Assembly (NCBI GenBank): GCA_964453055.1
Contig: CAYVOD010000006.1
Location: forward strand, 1 to 46,707
Direction of reading: 5' to 3'
From: UBA2256 sp964453055
GTDB taxonomy: Bacteria; Spirochaetota; Spirochaetia; Treponematales; Rectinemataceae
Length of the DNA: 46,707 bases
Shown: positions 40,408-46,707 of the stretch, piece by piece
Position numbering within the stretch: position 1 is the first letter of the stretch
How the letters are laid out: each line of letters starts with the position of its first letter
Notes under the pieces: generated by a model
Databases searched by the model: none
What the model was told of the DNA's origin: nothing
The model's input: the letters and a program-made list of their open reading frames with translations, nothing else
Program-made: the position numbers and the translations under genes

Positions 40408-40436
40408 TTGAAATATGGAAATAGCAGGGTTACACT
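40408..40436 (+). promoter_or_regulatory. Candidate TRAP operon promoter
   Basis: TTGAAA (40408-40413), 17-base spacer, TACACT (40431-40436). A TATGGAA half-site (40414-40420) sits in the spacer and palindromes follow just downstream of the expected start point. Confidence 0.5.
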
Positions 40437-40447
40437 GGCTTATATTT

Positions 40448-40471
40448 GGAATCGTATTCCATATTATGGAA
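40448..40471. promoter_or_regulatory. Overlapping palindromic operators before dctP
   Basis: GGAATCGTATTCC (40448-40460) is an inverted repeat, and TTCCATATTATGGAA (40457-40471) is a perfect palindrome around one central base; they share the TTCC half-site. IclR- or GntR-like regulators bind sites of this kind. Repression from a site just after the promoter is inferred. Confidence 0.55.
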
Positions 40472-40502
40472 CACGACCGAGTCACAGGATAAGGGAGGTA
40501 GT

Positions 40503-41486
40503 ATGAAAAAGCTAGCTCTGATTCTGCTCATGATCGCGGTCGGCATGTCGGCGTTCGCCCAGGATAAAGTCGTACAGCTCAAGTTAGGCCATTACTCGGC
40601 GGAAACCCACGCCATGCATCTTGCTTCGGTTATGCTGGCGGAAAACGTAGCCGCGCGCAGCAACGGAACGATCAAGATCGAGATATTCCCCAACAGCAAG
40701 CTGGGGAGCTCGCAGGAAATGGTGGAGCAAACCATTCTCGGCGCCATCGATTTCGTCCTGCCCACCGAGCCGGCCTTGGCCAAGTGGTCGCCCAAGGTCA
40801 ACCTGATCACCGGACCCTTCGCCTTCAAGGATTATGCCGCGGTGGACAAGTTCTTCGCCGGCGACGATTTCGTCCAGTGGATAAAGCCGGACCTGGACAA
40901 GGCAGGGCTGCAGTACATAGCCCGCTGGGAGTACGGATTCAGGACCTACACGAACTCCAAGCGCCCCATCGCCAAGCCAGAGGATTTCAAAGGCCTTAAA
41001 ATCCGAACCCCGCCGGATTTCGTGAACCAGGAAACCGTCAAGGCCTTGGGAGGCATCGTGCAGACAATCGCCTTCGCCGAGCTGCCTATGGCGCTCAAGC
41101 AGGGCGTGGTTGACGGCCAGGAGAACCCCATCGCGACCATCTACGCCGGGAAGATGTGGGAGACCCAGAAATACCTGTCTATTCTTAACTATACCTACGT
41201 CGCAACTCATCTGATCATGAACAAGGCTTCCTTCGGAAAGCTTTCGGCCAACCAGAAGCAAATCCTCATTGAGGAGGCGGTAAAGGCCGGCCAGTTCATG
41301 CAAAAGACCATAAGGGAAGGGGAAAAGGCGCAGATCGAGGAGATGAGGAAGAACGGCATGGAGGTCAACAGCCCCGACACGACGCCGTTCCAGGCCGCGA
41401 CCACATCGGTGTGGGACACCCTCAAATCCAAGGTGAGCGATGCCGACTGGAAGGCCTTCCAAGCCATGATGGCAAAATCAAAATAA
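40503..41486 (+). CDS. dctP: TRAP transporter substrate-binding protein DctP
   Basis: A 327-residue periplasmic binding protein with a cleaved signal peptide (M-S-A-F-A before Q20). LKLGHYSAETHAMHLA, IEIFPNSKLGSSQEMVEQ, the ligand Arg in KGLKIRTPPDFVNQETVKALGG, and MALKQGVVDGQENPIATI are DctP hallmarks; the conserved Arg typically binds the carboxylate of the ligand. The likely ligand is an organic acid, possibly the acceptor or product of the adjacent reductase. GGGAGG lies six bases before ATG 40503, after the operator region. A hairpin separates it from dctM. Confidence 0.94.
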   Translation: MKKLALILLMIAVGMSAFAQDKVVQLKLGHYSAETHAMHLASVMLAENVAARSNGTIKIEIFPNSKLGSSQEMVEQTILGAIDFVLPTEPALAKWSPKVNLITGPFAFKDYAAVDKFFAGDDFVQWIKPDLDKAGLQYIARWEYGFRTYTNSKRPIAKPEDFKGLKIRTPPDFVNQETVKALGGIVQTIAFAELPMALKQGVVDGQENPIATIYAGKMWETQKYLSILNYTYVATHLIMNKASFGKLSANQKQILIEEAVKAGQFMQKTIREGEKAQIEEMRKNGMEVNSPDTTPFQAATTSVWDTLKSKVSDADWKAFQAMMAKSK

Positions 41487-41505
41487 AAAGCATTATTCCC
41501 GCGGC

Positions 41506-41537
41506 GGGCGGGGCGCCCTTCAAAGGGCGCCCCGCCC
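41506..41537 (+). terminator. Hairpin between dctP and dctM (attenuator-like)
   Basis: GGGCGGGGCGCCC (41506-41518) and its reverse complement (41525-41537) form a 13-bp stem with the loop TTCAAA, followed by TTCTTCC. Such a hairpin can let binding protein be made in excess over membrane subunits by stabilising or partly terminating the message. Confidence 0.6.
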
Positions 41538-41595
41538 TTCTTCCGGCTTCTCGCGGGCTTGCCCGCCCGGAGCCGGCGGCGCACAGGGGGTATCC

Positions 41596-42885
41596 ATGAC
41601 CACCGTATTGGTATTTGTGGTCCTGCTCGCATTCATTTTGCTGGACCTGCCCATAGTCGTGGCGATCGGCCTGACGGCGGTAAGCTTTTTTGTCGGCCAG
41701 GGGCAGGGCCAATTCCTCGCGCTGCTTCCCCAGCGTATGCACGCCGGCACGACGGGTTTCACCCTTCTGGCGGTGCCCTTCTTCATACTCGCGGGAAACC
41801 TTATGAACATGGGCGGAGTGACGAATCGCATATTCCGATTCGCCAAAGCCTTCGTCGGCCATATCCCCGGCGGCCTCGGCCACGTTTCGGTGGTGGCGGA
41901 AATGCTTTTCTCCGGCATTTCAGGCTCGGCGGTCGCCGACGCGGCGGGGCTGGGACAGGTCTCCTACAAGGCGATGACGGACAATGGGTATAAAAAGGCG
42001 GTGGCGGCGGCCATCGTCGCGGCATCGTCCACCCTCGGCCCGATCATTCCCCCGTCGATTTCTTTCGTGCTCTACGGCGCCCTCACCTCGGTGTCGGTGC
42101 CCAGGCTCTTTCTGGCGGGCTTTCTGCCCGGCGCCCTCATGGGCGGCGCGATAATGGTCGCCATAGCTCTCATGGCGAAATCCCGGGGATTCCCCCGCTA
42201 CCCGAAAGCCAGCGCCAAGGAACTATGGATCGCCACGAAAGAATCTTTCCTTTCGCTGCTTTCCATAGTGATAATTCTCGGAGGTATATTCACCGGCATT
42301 TTCACACCCACCGAGGCCGCAGTGATCGCCTGCCTTTACGCCCTCTTTCTTGGCTTCCTGTACAAGGAAATAAAAGCGAAAGACCTGCCGGAACTTTTCT
42401 GGGTTTCCATAAAACAATCGGTCGCGCTTCTGTTCATAATGGCGGCGGCCAACTTCTTCGGCTGGTTCATCATCTATCAGAAAATACCGGACAACATCAT
42501 CGCCACGTTGAGCGGCATGAGCGCCTCTGGCACAGGCGTCATGGCGATGTTCATAGTCATAATCATAATCCTGGGGCTATTTCTGGAAGGCAACGCCATC
42601 TTCCTCATCACCATCCCGATATTCATCCCCATCGCCGTTCAATACGGCTTCGACCTGGTCAATTTCGGCGTGGTGATGACTCTCCTGATCATGATCGGCA
42701 ACCTTACCCCGCCGGTGGGCATGTGCCTTTACGCGGTTTCGAGCTTTACCAAGATAGGAATAGGCAAATTATCGAAGGAAGCCTTGCCGTATCTAATCGG
42801 CATCTTCATCGTCACGATAATAATCGCCTACGTGCCGGCCATCTCCACCTGCCTGCCCGACCTTCTCATGGGGGCGGCGAAATGA
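41596..42885 (+). CDS. dctM: TRAP transporter large permease DctM
   Basis: A 429-residue membrane protein with about 12 helices that uses the sodium gradient to move the DctP-bound substrate inward. Family signatures: LLAVPFFILAGNLMNMGGVTNRIFRFAKAFVGHIPGGLG (N-terminal half), GPIIPPSISFVLYGA, and in the C-terminal half GNLTPPVGMCLYAVSSF. The Na+ gradient would come from the NQR pump in this window. The ribosome site before ATG 41596 is weak (AGGGGG, ten bases off). It overlaps dctQ by ATGA; the order P-M-Q is the reverse of the common P-Q-M. Confidence 0.95.
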   Translation: MTTVLVFVVLLAFILLDLPIVVAIGLTAVSFFVGQGQGQFLALLPQRMHAGTTGFTLLAVPFFILAGNLMNMGGVTNRIFRFAKAFVGHIPGGLGHVSVVAEMLFSGISGSAVADAAGLGQVSYKAMTDNGYKKAVAAAIVAASSTLGPIIPPSISFVLYGALTSVSVPRLFLAGFLPGALMGGAIMVAIALMAKSRGFPRYPKASAKELWIATKESFLSLLSIVIILGGIFTGIFTPTEAAVIACLYALFLGFLYKEIKAKDLPELFWVSIKQSVALLFIMAAANFFGWFIIYQKIPDNIIATLSGMSASGTGVMAMFIVIIIILGLFLEGNAIFLITIPIFIPIAVQYGFDLVNFGVVMTLLIMIGNLTPPVGMCLYAVSSFTKIGIGKLSKEALPYLIGIFIVTIIIAYVPAISTCLPDLLMGAAK

Positions 42886-43382
42886 AAGCCAAGGCGCTGC
42901 TGGAAAAAATCGACAGGGTATTTCTCGCGGTTTTCAAATGGCTCTGCGTAAGCCTGTTCGCGCTGCTCACGATCATAATCACGGCCAACGTTTTCGTTCG
43001 CTATGTGCCAGTGATGTCCCTGCACTGGCTGGACGAGATAGTCGAACTCGCCTTCGCCTGGATGGTCTTTTTCGGTTCCGCCGCCGTGTGGATACTCAAA
43101 GGCCACTTCAGCGCGGGCGACTGGATTAGCCGCCTGCTGCGCGGTCCGAGGGCGAAGGCCGTTTACAGGCTTATCGTGGACTTGATAGCCTTCGCGTTCA
43201 TAGCCGTGTTTTTCTGGTATTCGCGACAGCTCTTCGACCGAGCCATCGAGGTCACGGCGGTTTTTGAGTTCCCCAAAAAGGTCATCTACGCATGCATGCC
43301 GATATCCTCGGGCATCATGGCATTGTATTCCCTGCGATTTATCGTCGAGGGCTTTGTTCAGGTAATCAAAGGGCGGGCTTAG
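42882..43382 (+). CDS. dctQ: TRAP transporter small permease DctQ
   Basis: A 166-residue four-helix membrane subunit that partners DctM. LLTIIITANVFVRYV, LHWLDEIVELAFAWMVFFGSA and KGHFSAGDW are family features. The start ATG 42882 overlaps the dctM stop by four bases, so translation is coupled. The last bases overlap the convergent ferritin-VIT gene by four. Confidence 0.92.
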   Translation: MKAKALLEKIDRVFLAVFKWLCVSLFALLTIIITANVFVRYVPVMSLHWLDEIVELAFAWMVFFGSAAVWILKGHFSAGDWISRLLRGPRAKAVYRLIVDLIAFAFIAVFFWYSRQLFDRAIEVTAVFEFPKKVIYACMPISSGIMALYSLRFIVEGFVQVIKGRA

Positions 43383-44269
43383 ATATCCACGCCGAAGACC
43401 GCCCTGACGACCAGCCCGACGAGGAAGGAAAAGGCGGCGACTCCCAGGCTGATAGCGGCCATCTCCAGGAATTTGGCCTTGAAGTTCTGATCCTTGGCCA
43501 CCGCCAGATAATAGTTGAATCCGGCTATTATCCCTATCGCTATCAAGAGCGTTATCGCGAGGCTGAGATAGATCCATCCGCCCCGCTGGGGCAGCAGCAA
43601 GTAAGGAAGGACGAGCAGCACCACCGTGATGATGTACGCGACTCCAGTATAGATGGCCGATTTTTTCGCCCGGGGATCGCCTTCAGCCTTCGACGCGAGG
43701 TAGTCCGAAGCCGCCATGGAAAACGCCGCGGCTATTCCCGTGATTATGCCGCTTATCGCGACGATGCTCCCCCGTTGCAGGGCGAAGGTCAGGCCGGCGA
43801 GGGTTCCGGTAAGCTCGACCAACGCGTCGTTGAGCCCGAGCACGATGGATCCTACGTATGCCAGACGCTCCTCGTCGATCATCGCGATGAGCGCTTCCTC
43901 GTGGGCTTCCTCCTCCTTGCCGAACTCCACCGCTTCGGGAACCAGGTGCCGCACCTTGGCGTAGCCTTCTGCGGCGTGATCCTCGCCCTTCTCAAGAAGC
44001 TTCAGCGCGAAGGTCAATCCCAACACCCTCGCCGCGAGGCTCAGGAAAAACGCCTTGGCCCTGTAGGGAGGCACGTCGACGCCGGAAAGCTTTTTCCAGA
44101 ACGAGTAATGCCCGTTTTCGGCTTTGGCCATATCCTCCAGCACCGCCGCGTTCTTTGTGTCTTTTATCCGTTTGGCCAAAAATCCGTAGAGCCTGGCCCC
44201 TGTCAACTCTTCCCGCTGAAAACGCAAAATATCTTTCTTCAGACTCTCGTCGAGCTTTATAGTTTCCAT
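43379..44269 (-). CDS. Ferritin-like/VIT1 fusion iron transporter (MbfA type)
   Basis: A 296-residue membrane protein. Residues 1-135 form a rubrerythrin-like four-helix domain with candidate di-iron ligands Glu20/Glu21, Glu51, His54, Glu96 and Glu120/His123. Residues 136-296 are a CCC1/VIT1-type transporter (GLNDALVELTGTLAGLTFAL, GIAAAFSMAASDYLASKAE). In MbfA of alphaproteobacteria this layout exports iron and protects against peroxide (family knowledge). Here it probably exports Fe(II) or Mn(II). GGAGCG precedes the ATG. Convergent with dctQ, divergent from the TIM-barrel gene. Confidence 0.9.
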   Translation of the reverse strand: METIKLDESLKKDILRFQREELTGARLYGFLAKRIKDTKNAAVLEDMAKAENGHYSFWKKLSGVDVPPYRAKAFFLSLAARVLGLTFALKLLEKGEDHAAEGYAKVRHLVPEAVEFGKEEEAHEEALIAMIDEERLAYVGSIVLGLNDALVELTGTLAGLTFALQRGSIVAISGIITGIAAAFSMAASDYLASKAEGDPRAKKSAIYTGVAYIITVVLLVLPYLLLPQRGGWIYLSLAITLLIAIGIIAGFNYYLAVAKDQNFKAKFLEMAAISLGVAAFSFLVGLVVRAVFGVDI

Positions 44270-44314
44270 ATGCGCTCCGTGAGGCTCATCTTACTCCCCT
44301 TATGGGAAAACTGC

Positions 44315-44320
44315 TATAAT
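44315..44320 (+). promoter_or_regulatory. Perfect -10 box six bases from a start codon
   Basis: TATAAT lies at 44315-44320 and the ATG at 44326; transcription would begin at or next to the A of the ATG, giving a leaderless message. No ribosome site is visible between them. The -35 region is weak (TTACTC, 44291-44296). Confidence 0.45.
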
Positions 44321-44325
44321 ACATC

Positions 44326-45111
44326 ATGGATTTTTCGGTATGCGCCTACCCCGAGACAGTCATCGACCTTCTGAACAACACTCCCGCCGATGTCGCCCTA
44401 GAGCTTCAGAGCTTCGGCCTCAAGGGCGTGAAGTCGCCCGAGGCGTGGAACGAGCGCGCAACGTTTTACTCTGATTTCGCCCAGAGCCACAGGGACAGGC
44501 GGTTCCATCTCCACGGCCCGTTCCTTGACCTGCCCTGGTGGTCCTACGACCACATGATCGCCGAGGTGGTGGAGCGCCGCTTAGCGGATACGATGAGCTT
44601 ATGCGAATCGATCCTACCGGATCACCTGGTCATGCACCTGAATTGTCCATCTTATTTCTGCCGCGCCGACCGCGCCAAAGTCTGGGTCGATCACGCGCTG
44701 GAGTTCCTCAGGCCCCATCTTGCGCTCCTGGGAGAAATGGGCGTCCTCGCGGTCTTCGAGAATACCTACGAACCCGACGCGGCGGCTGCCCTTGCCTTCT
44801 CGAAAGCCGCCGAGTCCGAAGGACTTGCCGCCTCTATCTGCCTGGACGTAGGTCATGCCCACGCATTTTCCCCCACCCCGCCGGCGCGATGGGTCGACGA
44901 CCTCGGAAACAGAATCGCCCACTATCACATCCACGACAACGACCGGAGAGACGATCAGCACAGAGCCCCCGGCAGAGGTACCATCGATTTCAGCGCCCTT
45001 CTTTCAACTATCGCCCAACGCTCCCCCGAAGCTTCGCTATCCATGGAAATCGAGGCCGGCGCCGAGGAAATCCTAAAGGGGCTGGAGTATGTCAGGAACA
45101 TTTTGGAGTAG
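44326..45111 (+). CDS. Sugar phosphate isomerase/epimerase-like TIM-barrel protein
   Basis: A 261-residue AP-endonuclease-2/xylose-isomerase-like barrel. Metal ligands expected from the family are visible: Glu in VFENTYE, Asp-x-x-His in CLDVGHAHAF, His in HYHIHDND, the D-D-Q-H-R-A-P-G-R-G-T-I-D-F loop, and Glu in SMEIEAG. Sugar isomerases, epimerases and endonuclease IV share this fold; the H-x-H-D-N-x(n)-H-x-x-x-G-x-G pattern favours a sugar or polyol substrate. No ribosome site precedes the ATG, so it may be leaderless. Stand-alone gene. Confidence 0.85.
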   Translation: MDFSVCAYPETVIDLLNNTPADVALELQSFGLKGVKSPEAWNERATFYSDFAQSHRDRRFHLHGPFLDLPWWSYDHMIAEVVERRLADTMSLCESILPDHLVMHLNCPSYFCRADRAKVWVDHALEFLRPHLALLGEMGVLAVFENTYEPDAAAALAFSKAAESEGLAASICLDVGHAHAFSPTPPARWVDDLGNRIAHYHIHDNDRRDDQHRAPGRGTIDFSALLSTIAQRSPEASLSMEIEAGAEEILKGLEYVRNILE

Positions 45112-45181
45112 AAACCTTTTCCCCGCTAATTGAGTTCCTTCTTTCGGCAATTTCAAATTTAACCATTCTTCGTGTTTCAGA

Positions 45182-45225
45182 CATTTATAAAACAAAGGCC
45201 GCCCGGCGCGATAGCGCCGGGCGGC
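45182..45225 (-). terminator. Terminator of the cytochrome operon
   Basis: 45198-45209 pairs perfectly with 45214-45225 (12 bp, loop GATA). On the minus strand the stem is followed by CTTTGTTTTATAAA. It may also serve the plus-strand TIM-barrel gene from the other side. Confidence 0.75.
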
Positions 45226-45274
45226 TAGCATAACGGAAATGCGCGTTTCTACTCGCGCGATGCCCTGGCCGCTT

Positions 45275-45634
45275 TTACTCTACGTGGCAGGTAAGGCATA
45301 CGTTTTCGAATTCGGCATGACCATGGTGGCATGTGGCGCAGCTATCCATGCCGAAATGGGGAGCGTCGTGAGGGTTGATCTGCATATCCGCGGTTTTTTC
45401 CTTCAACGCTTCCTGGGAACCGTGACATTTGAGGCAAGCGCCGTTATCCACCTCGGAGCCCTCGCCGTCGGGATGACAGCTGGCGCAGCCGAAATCGCCG
45501 TGGTTGTCGGCCAAATACTCGCTGACCGACGCCGCGCTGGTAGCGTCCGCCTCCTGGGCCGATACGTTGAATATCAACATCCATGCCAGCGCAAGCATCG
45601 CCAACGAAGAAACCAGCACTTTTCTTCTCGACAT
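45275..45634 (-). CDS. Periplasmic tetrahaem cytochrome c
   Basis: A 119-residue secreted cytochrome. The signal peptide ends after V-S-A (26). Four C-x-x-C-H motifs at 50-54, 67-71, 99-103 and 113-117 bind four c-type haems; extra His residues (45, 56-region, 89, 93, 104, 106) can give bis-His ligation. It resembles the N-terminal haem domain of Shewanella flavocytochrome c3, here as a separate subunit. It probably carries electrons to the flavoprotein encoded directly upstream. I use ATG 45634; GTG 45649 would overlap the previous gene. A terminator follows. Confidence 0.92.
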   Translation of the reverse strand: MSRRKVLVSSLAMLALAWMLIFNVSAQEADATSAASVSEYLADNHGDFGCASCHPDGEGSEVDNGACLKCHGSQEALKEKTADMQINPHDAPHFGMDSCATCHHGHAEFENVCLTCHVE

Positions 45635-45639
45635 CGGTC

Positions 45640-46707
45640 TCACTTCCACGCCTTTTCAGCCGCAGCGTTTTCTCCCGCGATAAGGCCGAAAATGGTAGCG
45701 TCGGTGACCGCGGTGCCGCAGCCTGGGTAGCCGACCAGCTTGCCGCCGGTTACTTCGCCGGCAGCGTAGAGGCCGGGGATCGGCTCCTTAAAGGAGTTGA
45801 GAACCCTGGCGTCGGTATCGGTGAGGAGGCCGCCGGTGGTCATGACGGGGAGCGGATTCGACTTGATGCCGTAGAAGGGGGCCTTGGTGAGCGCGAAGAG
45901 CTCGGCCTTGGTCTTTCCCATGGGATCCGCGCCCGATTCGCAATAGCCGTTGTAGTCGGCGACGGTCTTCAGGAAAGTCTCGGCAGGGATACCGAACTTA
46001 GCCGCCAGTTCTTCCAAGCTGTTGGCTTCGACGAGGTACTTGGTGGGAACGACGCTGCCCAGAGTCGTGTCGAATTCGCTGCGAGCCCTTAGGGAGGCAT
46101 CGAAAATAAGGAAGGCTTCGCCGTCGGGCTGCTTCAGGGTCTCTTCTGAAATGGGCTCGGTCCAGGCGCCTTCGCTGATGAACCTGACGCCCTTGTTGTT
46201 GACGATGAGGGTGTACTCCATGAAGGGAGTGAAATAGGCGTTAGGCGCGCCGAGAATGCCCATGGATTCCAGGGTCTCGTGCATGGCCCAGAGATCGGCG
46301 CCGACTTCCTGCGCCATCTTGATGCCATCGCCGACCACGCCGGGCGAACCCTTGGCTCCCTTATAGTTGTTGCCGCTGGGAGCGTAGGCAGTCAGCATTT
46401 CGATGTTCTGGCTGAATCCTCCAGAAGCCAGCACGACCGCTTTGTTCGCCTTGATAAAGATGGTTTTCTTGTTTTTGACGGCCTGGACGCCCACGATGCG
46501 ATCGGTGGCGGGATCCCTGATCAGCCTCTCCGCGGTGGTGGACATGCTGGTCTTTATCTTTCGCTTCGAGACCGCGTTGAAGAAAGCCTGGAAGAGGCCC
46601 TTGCCGCCCCCCTCGACCCAGTGGCTCCTGGGCATGGCGGGAGTAACGCTGTCGAAATTGCGCTCGAAGCCGCCCATGGTTATCCCGGGCACGCCTTCTT
46701 TGACTGG
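45640..46707 (-). CDS. Flavocytochrome-c-type FAD oxidoreductase (5' end cut by window)
   Basis: The C-terminal 355 or so residues of an FAD-dependent reductase; the frame stays open to the window edge, so the N-terminal FAD-binding part is missing only because of the cut. KAVVLASGGFSQNIEML, GDGIKMAQEVGADL, PIPGLYAAGEVTGGKLVGYPGCGTA and DATIFGLIAGENAA identify the family. The H-x-T-x-G-G active-site His is replaced (PVMTTGG), and the G-N-R-L-G-G Arg is replaced by G-Y-P-G-C-G, so the substrate is probably not a dicarboxylate like fumarate. The tetrahaem cytochrome gene starts five bases after its stop, making a two-subunit periplasmic enzyme likely. Confidence 0.88.
   Translation of the reverse strand, partial: PVKEGVPGITMGGFERNFDSVTPAMPRSHWVEGGGKGLFQAFFNAVSKRKIKTSMSTTAERLIRDPATDRIVGVQAVKNKKTIFIKANKAVVLASGGFSQNIEMLTAYAPSGNNYKGAKGSPGVVGDGIKMAQEVGADLWAMHETLESMGILGAPNAYFTPFMEYTLIVNNKGVRFISEGAWTEPISEETLKQPDGEAFLIFDASLRARSEFDTTLGSVVPTKYLVEANSLEELAAKFGIPAETFLKTVADYNGYCESGADPMGKTKAELFALTKAPFYGIKSNPLPVMTTGGLLTDTDARVLNSFKEPIPGLYAAGEVTGGKLVGYPGCGTAVTDATIFGLIAGENAAAEKAWK

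Noticed and set aside
43292..44374. 360-codon plus-strand ORF
   Set aside because: Antisense to the ferritin-VIT gene, overlapping dctQ and the TIM-barrel start; no family features.
45239..45730. 163-codon plus-strand ORF
   Set aside because: Antisense to the tetrahaem cytochrome, whose four C-x-x-C-H motifs and signal peptide prove the minus strand.
1..46707. tRNA or rRNA genes and insertion sequences
   Set aside because: No T-loop (GTTCGAATC-type) with matching acceptor ends, no rRNA-like conserved blocks and no transposase ORFs were found by eye.

Overview
The window looks like a chromosomal scaffold piece from an anaerobic, diderm (Gram-negative-type) bacterium, most likely a spirochaete of the Treponema/Rectinema/Spirochaeta kind. 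This is inferred from the gene families seen: many lipoproteins with short, loose lipoboxes, an outer-membrane barrel, Na+-NQR subunits, TRAP transport, extracytoplasmic flavin and haem reductases, and B12-dependent methyl transfer. No rRNA, tRNA, CRISPR array or insertion sequence was found. One run of 100 N (19699-19798) marks a scaffold gap. No gene-free stretch exceeds about 300 bases.

Layout. 1-4934: a four-gene plus-strand run (degenerate M23-like lipoprotein, small unknown, SAM methyltransferase, Slt-type lytic transglycosylase). 4939-8297 (minus): GGDEF cyclase, Sua5-type tRNA t6A enzyme, B3/B4-domain protein. 8381-13223: nqrBCDEF without nqrA, followed by two unknown genes. 13229-15310: TrmH-type methyltransferase, convergent cupin, RluA-type pseudouridine synthase and a 30-codon remnant of a glycoside hydrolase. 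15319-17730 (minus): ArsR regulator and metal-exporting P-type ATPase, divergent from asnB (17920-19596).

19659-21977 is the most unusual stretch. A Sec-signal peptide precursor with a double-glycine leader is interrupted by the assembly gap. It is divergent from a stand-alone periplasmic C39-type peptidase, an outer-membrane beta-barrel and a lipoprotein. Together they resemble a compact export and maturation system, analogous in logic to the Fap amyloid system. 22069-29658 holds a flavodoxin, ftsK, uppP, slyD with a Cys-rich tail, a NusG-II/Gx membrane pair, a TetR regulator and an AT-rich lipoprotein gene. 29922-34128 holds gdhA, leuS and a 48-residue lipoprotein.

34195-37593 (minus) is a split corrinoid/methionine-synthase-like operon: corrinoid protein, homocysteine methyltransferase, reactivation domain and a UroD-type methyltransferase. 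37809-43382 couples a flavin-rich fumarate-reductase-like lipoprotein with a TRAP transporter (DctP, DctM, DctQ), with its own promoter and palindromic operator. 43379-45111 holds a ferritin-VIT iron transporter and a TIM-barrel isomerase. 45275-46707 (minus) holds a second flavocytochrome-type oxidoreductase, cut by the window edge, with a separate tetrahaem cytochrome c.

A common thread is electron flow at and outside the cytoplasmic membrane: NqrB/C with covalent-FMN motifs, two FMN_bind domains on the reductase lipoprotein, an EetA/EetB-like pair, and a tetrahaem cytochrome feeding a flavoprotein. This suggests anaerobic respiration of small organic acceptors imported or sensed through TRAP proteins.
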